From positions 1 to 48,936 of the forward strand of contig BBXU01001320.1 in assembly GCA_001598975.1 (NCBI GenBank): a DNA stretch of 48,936 bases, read 5' to 3'. Below are positions 1-11,000 of this stretch, one piece after another. Within the stretch, counting starts at the first letter, position 1, and each line of letters starts with the position of its first letter. This DNA is from Parachlorella kessleri (lineage: Eukaryota > Chlorophyta > Trebouxiophyceae > Chlorellales > Chlorellaceae). A program made the translations under genes and the position numbers. The notes under the pieces are model-generated. The model was not told where the DNA came from. It searched no databases and saw only the letters and a program-made list of their open reading frames with translations.

Positions 1-118
1 TGATTTGATATAGGTGTCAGCCTTCTGAGGGGCTGGAGGGCAGGGAGTGGCTGTGAGCAGGATATGCCTTTTGGTTTCACTGTTGCTAGCTCTCCCACCA
101 GCTCAGCCCAGGCTGGTC

Positions 119-3100
119 ATGTGCGATGAGGTGGCTGTACCGCTGCGCGACATCCTCAGATAGGCGGGGTAGGACTCGCCATGCACCCTTTTTAACTCTC
201 ATTTGTTGCTCTGGGTCTGCCGCGCTGACGTGCCTCCTTGCTCCCCTAGTGCAGCTGGAACGGCGACTGGGTGTGCGGCTGCGGCAACCAGTACAGCGTG
301 CGGGCCAACTGCCGCAGTTGTGGGATAGTGGCTCCCTGCAGGTAGTCACGCGCTTTGCATTGCTGTGCTGAGTCATCATCACTCTTGATGACATAAAAAA
401 GTGACTGCCGTATCTTTCGAAGATGCGATGCGCGGATGCCTGCGTGGCTGTGGACTGTGGACATCAACCCACGCATGCCATCTTATCGCATTGCATCGGG
501 CTCTGTAGTGTTGCTGTTGTTGGCTGGGTTCCCCCGGCCTGTGTCACACCAGCTGCTGTCTCAGCAAAGCATGTACACCAAGCAAGCTGTTGCTAGGAAG
601 ACAGGCAGAAGCAAAATTGTTGCAGGGACTACTTGCGGGGTGCCTGCCCATCCGCCAAGCTCTGCAAGTTTCCCCACCCGCCCTTTGCCATGTCTACTCC
701 CACCCCTCCTGCTGCACTCGCTGGGCGGAGCAACGTGCTGTGCGTGGACCCCGAGGCGGTGCAGCGTGCCCAGCAGGTGCGGTAGTCATTGGTGGTGGTG
801 GTGGTAGGGGGGGGGGGAGGGGATATTGCCCATGAGCACGGTTTGTTACGAGCATGCTGTGTGCTGAAGGTCGGGCATTGGAGCATAAATGTCCATAGCA
901 GGTCATGCGGATACTTGTCACAAACACCACGGGGTTGTTTGTGTAGGGTGAAGCGTGCTGGTGTGCAGTGGCCTGCTGTGCTCAAGGCCGAGTTTGCAGA
1001 TTGATCTGTGGGAAGCTTTTGTTTTCCAACCTGACCAGGGTTCACTGGGGCGCTGGCTGTAGCCGTAAGCCTCGGGACCGTACGGAGGCAGCTAGTAGTT
1101 CACATGGCCCCTGCTATCAGAACTCGCAATCATTACATATTTTAAGCCATGGTGGATGTGGGCTGTGCTGGGTGCAGGCACAGGAGGGGCGCCACGACCT
1201 TCGTGTCATCTCCTGGTTTGGTGACTGGGCCTGCTCCTGCGGAGAGGAGAACCTCTTCAGGTGATTGAAGACTCATGGCAACCTGGTATGGGGCCTCTCA
1301 CAGCAAGCACCTCCTGTGTCACTTGACCGTGTACAAGGCACAGGCGCCCAGGTGCTACAGCAGCTTGTGTTCACTGGCATGTGTGAGGCATTGCTTGCTG
1401 GCTGCCAAGTCCCTATTGATCTGGCGCCCGTTTGTGTGAATGGCACCAAGTAAGCGTGTGGGGAACCACGACCCTGTGAGGCATCTTCGACTCCTTGGGT
1501 TGGAGACAAACCTGAAGCTTTACCTTGGCTGTCAGATTGGGTGGCCCTGCAAACCTGTCCCGGTACTTCTTCCGCAAGCTTCCTTGACCGCCCCCTCGAT
1601 TACGGCTTGGGTAGGCTTATACGTCACCAATTACCTAATCCTACGGAAACTCATCTCACAACGTTGGCATAACTTCATTCTTTGCATGGCGTGTGCCGCA
1701 GGGATGTGCAGTGCCACCGGTGCAAGACGTCCGCCCCCTGCAGGGAGTGGGTGCGCGGCCGCTGCCGCTTGGCCCACTGCCGATACCCCCATGCGCCCTT
1801 TGACCTGCCCCGCAACAAGCCCCCCAACGAGCGGCGGGACTCGGTTGTGGTCAACCTCAACCAGTCCAACACACTCATCTACGAGCCCAGCGCTGCCGGT
1901 ACTACGCCTGCTGGGGCCGGCGCCGGCGGCAGCGCAGCAGCGAGTGGGGCAGGCGGTGCAAAGCCGTCAGCACCACCCTCGCCGCAGCCGGCGGTGCTGG
2001 TTGTGAAGCGAGCCGACCCAAAGACGGTGGTGGTAATCAGCCAGGGCGGGAGTGCTGCCTCTGGCGCCCCTGCTGCACCCGCTGGGGCCCCTGCCAAGGC
2101 GCCAGGAGGCGCAGCAGGCACGGCGGCGGTGCCCGCGCCAAGGCAGTCGTCGGGCCTAGAGGCTCCGGCAGCGGCAGGTGGCGCGCCGCCTGCTGCGCCC
2201 GCTGCCCTGCAGCCCAGCAGCATGGCTTCAGCGGCTGCGCCGCAGGCTGCCACCCAAGCAGCCGTAGCGCGGGCGGCCCCGCAGGAAGTCCCCGCCGCCC
2301 TTGCACCGCTGGCATCCTCGGGCAGTCTGTTTGCCAGCTCAGCGACGGCTCCCACCAGTGGGGGCGAAACGCCTCCTGCAGGGGCCCTCCCCTCGGCAGG
2401 TGGGCATCGTGACAGCCCCCCGCCCTTTTCTCTCTTCGGGCCAAGCCCCTCAGCCGCGGCAGTCGGGGGCCTGGGCCTGTTCCCCGCCCTGCAGCTGCCA
2501 CCCTCCTTCTCCATCGCGTCCAGCCTGGGCAGCGCTGGCGCTGAGCTGGCGCCGCAGTGGCAGTCCGCTGAGCTGGCGCCGCTGCAGGCTGTTGACCTGG
2601 AGGCGTTGCACTCCCCAGTGCCAGCCTGGCAGGCACCGGCGCCTTCTGGAGGCCCCGCTGCGCCCGCAGCGCGGGCGCTGGGGCCCACGGCGCAGGGCGC
2701 CGGAGGCGCCCCCGGCAGTGGTAGCGTGCTGCTAGGCCCGCTGGGCCCCAGCAGTCCCTGGGGCCCTCCCGCCAACGGGCCCTCGGCCTTGGGGCTGGGG
2801 TTTGGCGCTGGTGCTGCAACCGCCGTGGCGGCAGGGCAGACAGTGGGGTCTTTAGGGTTGGGGTCAACGCTGGGGGCAGCGCCACTTCACAGCCAGACGG
2901 ACAGCGGCCCCTTCGCAAGTTCGGCGGCGACACCAGCGGCCCAACCTTCCGCCCTTGGCAGCCTACCTCAGCAGCACTTCCCTCCTGCGCCTCAGCAGCA
3001 TGGCGGACCACAGCATGGGCACCACCTCGGGCAGCACGCGCAGCAGCAGTACCAGGGGCAGTACCTCCACGGATCCGGAAGCGGGTACCTCGGCACCTCG

Positions 3101-6100
3101 CCCCTCTCTGCTTCACTGGCGTCCCCCATCGGATCGATGCAGCTGGGTGCACACTACCTCCACAGCCCATACCACCAGCACCACAGCCTTCAGCCGCATG
3201 AGCAGCAGCAGCAGCATGAGCCCTTGGACATTGATGAGGATGGGGACTTCTCACACCTTTTGGAGGTGAGAGTTCGCCCGGTACTTTGCCCAGTAAGGGA
3301 GGGGGGTATCTAGTGTAGTCTGTGGGTGTTTACTTGGTGCTGCGTGTCATGCAAATTGGGGAGATAGCAGGGAGCCCAGTGGACTAGCTTCCTTGAGGAG
3401 GTTGTAATACGTACCACTGCCTGCTCCAGGCTCACATAAAGGTGTGTCTGCCCTGCCTGATACCAACCCTGTAAGCGTAGTATCCCAGATCTGTTTTGGG
3501 TTTTGTCTGTGACCGTGTCTTCGCCTGATGTGCGGATTGTACCGGTGCTGTACAGATGATGGGGGTGAGCGGTGAGGATGATGAGGAACGCTCCCCAGGG
3601 CCTCCCCCGCCACCTCCTCCCCCTCGCGCTACCCACAGCACAGCAGGGGGCCTCCCACAGGCCTTCGCCCCCTTTGCTAGTGCCGGCAACAGCGTCGCTG
3701 GAGGCGGCATGTACGGTGGGAGCATGGGCAGTGCGCAGCACAGCGGGCAGCACAGCGTGGGCTCCTCTGGGAGCGGCGGTGGCGGCTGGCGCGACGCCCT
3801 GCTGCAGACACAGCAGGCACAGCAGCAGCAGCAGCAGCAGGCGGTGGGATTCCAGGGAGCGAGCAGTGACACTGCAGCCTTGAATGGCTTCATCAGTGTC
3901 GTGCTGCACTGCCTGTGGCACTGCGCTGACTTTAGGGGTCAGGTGCGACAGGAGGCGGGGCAGCTTGCAAAGCTGTGCGAAGATTTACACAGCTGTTGCA
4001 GTGGCCGTATGACCATGCCATGTTGTGTAGGTTAAGTGGGGGCTCGTTTCGGGTTAAGACTGCGTGCCCAAGTGTGGCAGCATCCGGCACACCCCACCAG
4101 CATAGGAATTTCACATGGCAGGTGAGGTTGAACGCGATGTGCATGTGTATCAAGCATGCCGGTGTGACGTCGGGGGTCGCTCGAGAGCTCCAGCAGGCAC
4201 GACACAACCCAAGCTCTCATTTCCTTATTTTGTGCAGGTGCTGAGCTGGCCACCTTACCTGCACCAGCCGGACCCGGTGCTGTCGTCGCTGCACGGGATC
4301 TTCCTCCAGCTGGCACAGCAGGGCGGGCCGCACGCTGAGCTGGCGAAGCACGGCGGGGCGCCGGCGCCTCGGCCTGCTGTGGACGCCGAGCCGCTGAGGG
4401 AGGCGCTGGCGAGGCTGCCGGGGCGGGCGCTGAGACTAGGTGGGTCCTGTGGCGGCAGATTCCCCTAGGGTATCAGATACTCCTAGGCCAATCTGCCAGC
4501 AATGCTTGCATCCATGCCCTTCAGCACCTGGCATCATACAGCCTATCGGTATGCTGAGGTTGTGCTGTTGTTTCATGGAAGCTGGGAAGGGTTGGTGGAT
4601 CTTCTCCCTGCGAACCAGGCTGCTGACTGCCTCCCGACCACCGCTCCCTCCCCACAAACACTGTAAGCAGCGGCCCGCGTACATGCTGCGCTTCAGCCCT
4701 GCCCTGCTGCCCTCACCTTGCTCTACAGGCGAGCCAGGCGACGTTGTGGAGCTGCTGAGTGCGGTGTACGAGCGCGTCAACGCCACCGGCAGGGGCTTGC
4801 GCAGCGCCGGCTTGGCAGCAGCCGCAAGCTTTGACTTGGAAGCCGTGTTTGGGTTGGCGCTGCATGCGTGAGTGGCTCTGCGGCGCCTGGCTCTCTTACC
4901 TGTGCTGCATGCTCTGCTCGGCAGGTGGCAAGCTTGGCTTCAGTGCTTGTTTCACTGGCACTGCTCTTGGAAATGGTTTGTGGATGATAGCCATGGTTCC
5001 CACCAGGCTCCGCAGCTGCTGCGGGGGCTGTAGCCGTGGCCGACAGGGCGTGTCATGCGGGCCGTCGCCTTAGGAACTCAATCCACACCCCTGGGGCTGC
5101 ATATATAGGAAGTAGATGGAGACAAATGTGGCAGCAGTGGCCCAATGAGGCGATGTGTGTTTGCCTGGACGCCGGGCAGGGCTCCCAGCAGTAGTAGCAG
5201 GCAACAACAGGAAAAAAACATGAAGAATGACCAGTGAGGCCATACTAAGGCAAGCTGCTCCATGTTTCTATGCAGGTATGTGTACTGCGAGGACTGCATG
5301 ATGCGCACCCATGACTCACGTTATGTGGACTACTTCCACAAGACCCAGGTGGGGGCCGCCTCGCTGCTCATGTATCATCATCTATCATTCTGTTGCATGG
5401 CATGTGTCTCGTGGTGCATACGCAATAGCCATTATGTATGCTACGGCCAGTACCCTGCGACCCGTGCCATTGCACATCATTTTTCCATATGAACCACCCC
5501 ATGCGGCAAGTGCAGCCTGGGCTTAATGGCGGTTCACTCTCAGTTGGAAGGCCTGAATGCCTGGGCTGCCTGCCTAGAGATCCCAAGATGCAGGCCTATC
5601 ATGCTTCACTATGAAAGGCATCAGTAGCCGCCCCTGGTGGGCTGCAGCACGTGGCATAGCACAGCACAGCATAGCACAGCATAGTATAGCATAGCGTACA
5701 AGCCACTTCACTTTAGTTGGGGCCGGTCAGTAAGAGTGCCCACGATCACCTTGCAACGGTCCACTCAACCCAGCGAAGCGCAGCTGGAGCACAAACCCCT
5801 AACTAGCTGCATGCAGGCGGCTGGGCTGCGCCTGCTGCGGCTGGCGCATGGCAGCGCTGTGCGCTTTGGCGGCCTGCTGCGCCTGCTGGCTGACCAGGCC
5901 CTTCAGTCATGTGACCCCCAGGGAGGTGAGATGGCCAGCGGGATGTGCCAGGAGTGGGAGGTGTCTTAACTGCTGGCTTCTGTTGGTGTAGACTACGGCC
6001 AGTTCCTTACTTTCTTTGACCCAGGGCGGGCAAGCAGGCAGGCGCTGCCGTCCGATGGCGCACTCCTGCTGTTATCGGGGCTTCTTCCCCATCAGTCACT

Positions 6101-7130
6101 GCCCTGCCTGATAAGCGGGGTAGCGGCCTGGCAGGGGCTCAATGGGACACTTAAACGCCACGACTGGCAGAATCACCACACAGAGCATGCCCCGCACGCC
6201 GCCCTTGCCAGACCCAGGGCATCTATGACACGGAGCGCACCACCTCTGCCCCAATCATGATGGCTATGCCATCTGCAAGCATCAGGCGGAATTGCTGACG
6301 CCGGCAGCTTTAGGCAGCCGCAGCAGCAGTGTGTGTGTAGAGGCCCGAGCCCTACTTATTTAAGTAATGAATTAAAATATTCGTTAATTAATTGCCCTGC
6401 TGTGGCTGCAGGCGGCTGTGATGCGCGGGTGCCGGCAGTGCACGTGCTGGAGCGCGCCCCGCGTGTGTTTACGCTGCAGCTGGCCTGGGGGAGCCAGCAG
6501 GAGGAGGCGGGGGACATTGCCGCCACGCTGGCGGCACTGGATGAGCGGGTGGGTAGGCTGATGGGCCTGGCTGGGAGGTGGAGTGTGTGCACGGCGCTCT
6601 GCAGTGCACCGTTGATGGCAAGTTGGCTGGGGACCTGTGCGGTTCAAACACCCACGCAGTCCAGTGCAAGGTGCTGCAGGGCCGGCTGCAATTGCAAGGG
6701 GCCAGGCCGACCAGCAGCAGCTAGGGTGCCTGGCCGGCAGCCAGATCGGGACAATTAGTTTACCTCTTCGTTTATTCATGCATTCATTTTGTGTCTGTTA
6801 GACTGCTAGCTAGGGTGCCTTTGGCATCTATTTGTCGCCGTTGGCATAGGTCCGGGATCTGATTCCTGCTTGCTGCAGGTGGATCTGGCCGCGCTTTACG
6901 AGGGGCTGCTGCCAGGTCAGCACGTGTACCGCCTGCGCAGCCTCGTCTGCCACGCCGGCGGCCCCCAGCGCTGCTGCTGCGCCTTTGTGCTGCTGCCGGA
7001 GCTGGGGGTGTGGGTCTTGCTGGAGGGAGGCGGCAAGGCTAGCAGGGTGGGCAGCTGGGCGGAGCTGCGGCGCAAATGTGAGGCGGGGCGCATCCAGCCC
7101 TCTGTGCTCTTCTACGAGGCCCCTCATTAG
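119..7130 (+). CDS. Inactive ubiquitin-specific protease-like protein with N-terminal RanBP2-type and CCCH zinc fingers
   Basis: Twelve exons: 119-130, 250-341, 731-776, 1178-1260, 1702-3265, 3556-3942, 4238-4439, 4729-4867, 5276-5348, 5817-5925, 6412-6548, 6879-7130; 3096 nt, 1031 aa. Residues ~5-34 and ~63-85 are two RanBP2/NZF-like fingers (GDWVCGCG, GDWACSCG, each followed by CxxC), and ~91-108 fits a CCCH finger (Cx7Cx4Cx3H). About 500 Ala/Pro/Gly/Gln-rich residues follow. From ~705 the protein follows the plant inactive ubiquitin hydrolase family (Arabidopsis USP53/54-like): a Cys-box remnant ending in LHCLWH, a CxxC zinc pair (CEDC), SCDPQGGCDA, DIAATLAAL and the terminal VLFYEAP. The catalytic Cys is Gly (~710) and the His-box His is missing (PQRCCCAFV), so it should bind rather than cleave ubiquitin. 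The MCDE start is uncertain and the gene may begin left of the window. A split into two genes at the ATGATG of exon 6 is possible but less likely. Confidence 0.72.
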
Positions 7131-8024
7131 GGCGGTGGTGGCACTAGCAGTGATTCTGTGGTCTCCCAGAAGCAGCTTAGTAGACGTTTGGTGGCTTGGG
7201 ACCCTCTGGTGTGCTCAAACATCTCTGAAGGGATGCTGGTGACAGCAGGGGCAGCATGTCCTCGTCATATCACATGCTGATAGCATACCTGGAGGGCACC
7301 CTTTAGCACTGGGAACGGGTTGCTACTGTGGGGTTGACGGCCTGAGGCCGGTTGATGCCCAAGCTAGCTATGCTACCCATGTAATCTAGAACGCCCTCTG
7401 GGTATAAGCCGGGGCTAGTGACGACCCTTGAGGACATGGCTGCCCGAACAGCTTGACGAGGATGCCATGGCAGGAGGTTGGCAGGAGGAGTGGTGGAGCT
7501 AAAGGCAACAACCCTGTTTTTGTATGGGCGATCACCTGGTCGATAGGTTCCAACAAGCACAGCCCTTGAGCTGTTGCTGCAGGCTGTCGACAGCACCACA
7601 GTCTAGCCCCACCCGATGGAAACTGAGTGCAAAACCGAGCTGTGACAAGGCCAAGGAATAGGGAATGTACAGAAGAGGAAGAAGCATACAAGACAACCCG
7701 ACATGGAATAACTTTCTGCCTCTTAGGGCAGAGTGTAACGCTGGGCTGACAGTAGGATTGGAATCGGTAACCCCCCCACCCTTTGCGCTCGCCCAGTCAG
7801 CGTGACCTGGCACCGAGGCCTAGCAAATATCCAATCTCTCTGCTAATGGCAGGCGCATTATTTGCGAAAATTGCGTACTGACGGGGACTCCGGATCACTG
7901 CCAGCGTGTAAAAGACCTGCACCCCCAACATGACCAACAGGTCGCTACCACCAGCTTTGCCGGGCATCGGTTCCTAAGCCTGCAAAATATCCAGCTGCAG
8001 GACCTGACCTTAAGTACTGCCGAT
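7131..8024. other. Intergenic region between two + strand genes
   Basis: About 0.9 kb holding the 3' UTR of the zinc-finger/USP-like gene and the upstream region of the carrier gene. Open frames here lack splice-linked partners or recognisable motifs. A TGTAA at 7734-7738 is the only obvious candidate poly(A) signal. Confidence 0.6.
7734..7738 (+). terminator. Candidate TGTAA polyadenylation signal of the USP-like gene
   Basis: TGTAA is the usual green-algal poly(A) signal. This copy lies about 600 nt after the stop codon at 7130, which is plausible for a chlorophyte 3' UTR. Assignment rests on position only. Confidence 0.3.
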
Positions 8025-11000
8025 ATGTTCAGCAGAGGGGCAGCTGAGGCGGAGCAAGAGGCAGGCAGGGAAGACAAGCTACGCCAGGTTTTCAATAGCA
8101 TAGACCGGGACAACAATGGGCGCATAGATGCGTCCGAGTTTGAGGTAGGAGCAGGTCTATCGGCAAGTACTGAGGCACCCAGTACTACCCTCACTAACCG
8201 GGCTGGAGCAATAGAGGGCTTTGAGTACTGATATGGCAACCGCCAGGCCTGGGCGGCCTGGTATTCCACCACCCACAATAGCTGTGTTTTGCAGCTGGCT
8301 CTTGGCAACTTGATACTGCGCAGACCCTGGGCTACTGATAGTCACCCCACAAACAACGCCCCCCACACTATCTGTGTTTTGCAGCTGGCTCTGACTGAGC
8401 TGGGCTCAGTATCACCCTCACTTGATGGACCGGTCGTGCATACGGCTCTTGGCTGCTTGGTACTGCGCATAACACCCTGGACTACTGATAGGCACACCCC
8501 ACAAAATAGCGCCCCCCTCGATTCTGCTTGCAGCTGGCTCTGGACGAGCTGGGCCTCCCAGCGTGCTACAACTACACGCGCGAACTGCTGGAGCAGTACG
8601 ACAAGGACGGGGATGGAGAGATCACCTACGAAGAGTTCAGGAGGCAAGGTCTTGGGCAGGGCCACACTTGGCTCTGTCAGGCTATGTGCTGGCTTTGGCT
8701 TAGTGTCCTGCGTCAGCCATTGCGCAAGGCTGTTCCAGGTCCCGGTGGGCTTAGGGTTGGTGGTTCATGACGAAGTTTAAAACTGTGTTGCCGCCTGAAA
8801 TTAAGAACACACCACCTCTGGCTGAAATGCCGCCCTGGGTTTCTACGGTCTGCCCTGTTTTCTTTCCTTATGCTGTGACGGAGTACAAAAGCAAGTGAGG
8901 TGCCCTCCAGGTATGTGCACACCAAGGAGGAAGACCGCATCCGGCGGGTTTCCAAAGAAATATATGGAAATTTTCCTGATCCATCCAGGGGACAGAAGTT
9001 AAAGCGTGCTTGCCCTTCAGGTATGTGTACACCAAGGAGGCCCGCATCCGGCGTGTGTTTGATGAGATGGACGGGGACAAGAACGGCCAGCTGGATGCGC
9101 AGGAGGTCCGCAGGGCGGCTACAGGCAAGGCTCCCCGGATGGGTGCTGGCAGCCGGGGGTGCCTGGCGCCTTGGTCACCTGCTGGCCATGGCATAGCATG
9201 CTGCCACCTGGCAGACTGGTGACTCTCCAAGCACAGTTGTAGCTGCAAAATCCAAGCAGTGCAAAATCCAACCAGTAGGGTGGCATCTGGAAGACATGCA
9301 TAGTCTGAAGTAATTTGTGTGTTTGGTGGGTGGGGCTACCTCCTGGGTCCCTGGTAACAACCTTCCAGTCAAGCAAGCACATCCACCCAACAGCCCTTTG
9401 CAGGATGTCTGCCTGGCCCGTCTCTTATGAACACATATTACAAATGACCTTAGGCCAGCTGGACTGCTTACACCGTTTCAATCATGTGCTCCCTGCAGCG
9501 CTGGGCCTGGCTGTGAATGAGAAGGAGGTGGGGCGTATGATCGGGCTGCTGGACACCGACGGTGACTCCAAAATCAACTACCAGGAGTTCAGGCGGTTCG
9601 CCATACTGCTGCCTGGTAAGCTGTTAAGGGCATCATACAAAGTGCGTGCTCTGCCCCCTTGCTTGCTACTTGACTGCACGTGTTGTACTGCGGCGCTGTG
9701 AGATGCGGTAAACCAGCAATGATGTGGACATCGGGATCGGGAAGCCGGGCATAGAAGGCAAGGTGCAGTCGCGGGTTGCTGGGTGGAGGGGGCTCAAGCA
9801 CTGGAAGTTCCAGGTTCACAGGGCCTCTTTAGGGCGCAAACATGAGCGGTTCATAGAAACCCGGCCATGTGGGCATTGAAGGCGGGCCACAGGTATGTGA
9901 AGGATCGCTAACTTTGCCAACTGGTGCAAGCACCTGGTTAACAGCAGCTGCACGCAAGGTGAGCAGGCACGCGATGACCTCCCCTGCAGGGGCGCAAGTC
10001 AACCGCCGCAAGCTGGTGGCTGCGTGGGTGGACTCCGCCGACTGGGTCGACTGCATGGAGTACAGGTGGCGTATTGCATGGAGTACAGGTGGTGTACCGC
10101 ATGGAGTCAGGTGGCATACTGCATGGTCTGCTGGCGCCCGGAACTGAGGTGCATCCCTGCTCAGGGGCATACATATGTTGCCAGAGTTCATGGGAGACTG
10201 TCGTTTGGGCCTGTGTACGAGTTGTTGTGCCAGCTGGGGATGGTCACGGCAGCGTTGTGGGAGTGGCAGAGGCTTGGACTGCTGCCTAGGGTCTTCAGAG
10301 AAAACTAACACGCATCCATTAGGTGCACGGCACCTGACTGCAAGCATCCGCGTCAATACAACCTCCACTACAACTGCCACACCTGTGCCTGACTACCACC
10401 GCCATGGATACCAACCCACACCCCACCTGGGACGTCTGTCTGTCTGCAGGCTGAACCACATCCCACCCACCCAGCCCCTAGAGCGGCTGCTGGCAGGCGG
10501 CGTCGCCGGGGCGGTGTCCCGCACGGTGGTGGCCCCTCTGGAGCGCCTGCGGACGCTCATGATGACGGAGGCAAACGCCAGGAGCCTGATGCCTGTGCTG
10601 CGGCGCATGTAAGCCGGCGGCGGGCGTCCCGACGCACCCCTGGCGCAAGCAGTCTGGCCTGGACAGGGGTGTGTCTGTACAAAGCCTGGCTGTCTCTCGG
10701 CGGCCATGGAAGCGGCGGGCACAATCTTGCAACCAGAACTGCATCGGCTTCATCAACGGCTCTGCTCAGTCGCTCGCGTGCTTTGCTAGCAGAGCATCCT
10801 CGGCACCCTCCACTGCTCGCCAGCACCTTGTAGCTTAGTTACTAGTTAGTTATTCATGAGTCACCGCCGTACTATGCAGGTGGGGCGAGGGTGGCGTCAA
10901 GGGCCTCTTCCGCGGCAACCTGGCCACCGTGGTCAAGGTGTTCCCCGCCTCCGCCATCCAGTTCTCAACCTACGACTCCGTCAAAGATGTGATGCTGCTC

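Noticed and set aside
1879..3254. Long minus-strand open frames opposite exon 5 of the USP-like gene
   Set aside because: These are shadow frames produced by GC-rich Ala/Pro/Gly codons on the plus strand; they have no domains or splice partners.
5650..5700. AGCATAGCACAGC-type repeats
   Set aside because: Simple microsatellite inside an intron with no sign of function; not a CRISPR-like array.
7303..7813. Overlapping minus-strand frames in the first intergenic region
   Set aside because: No recognisable domain, no consistent splice joins and ordinary intergenic composition.
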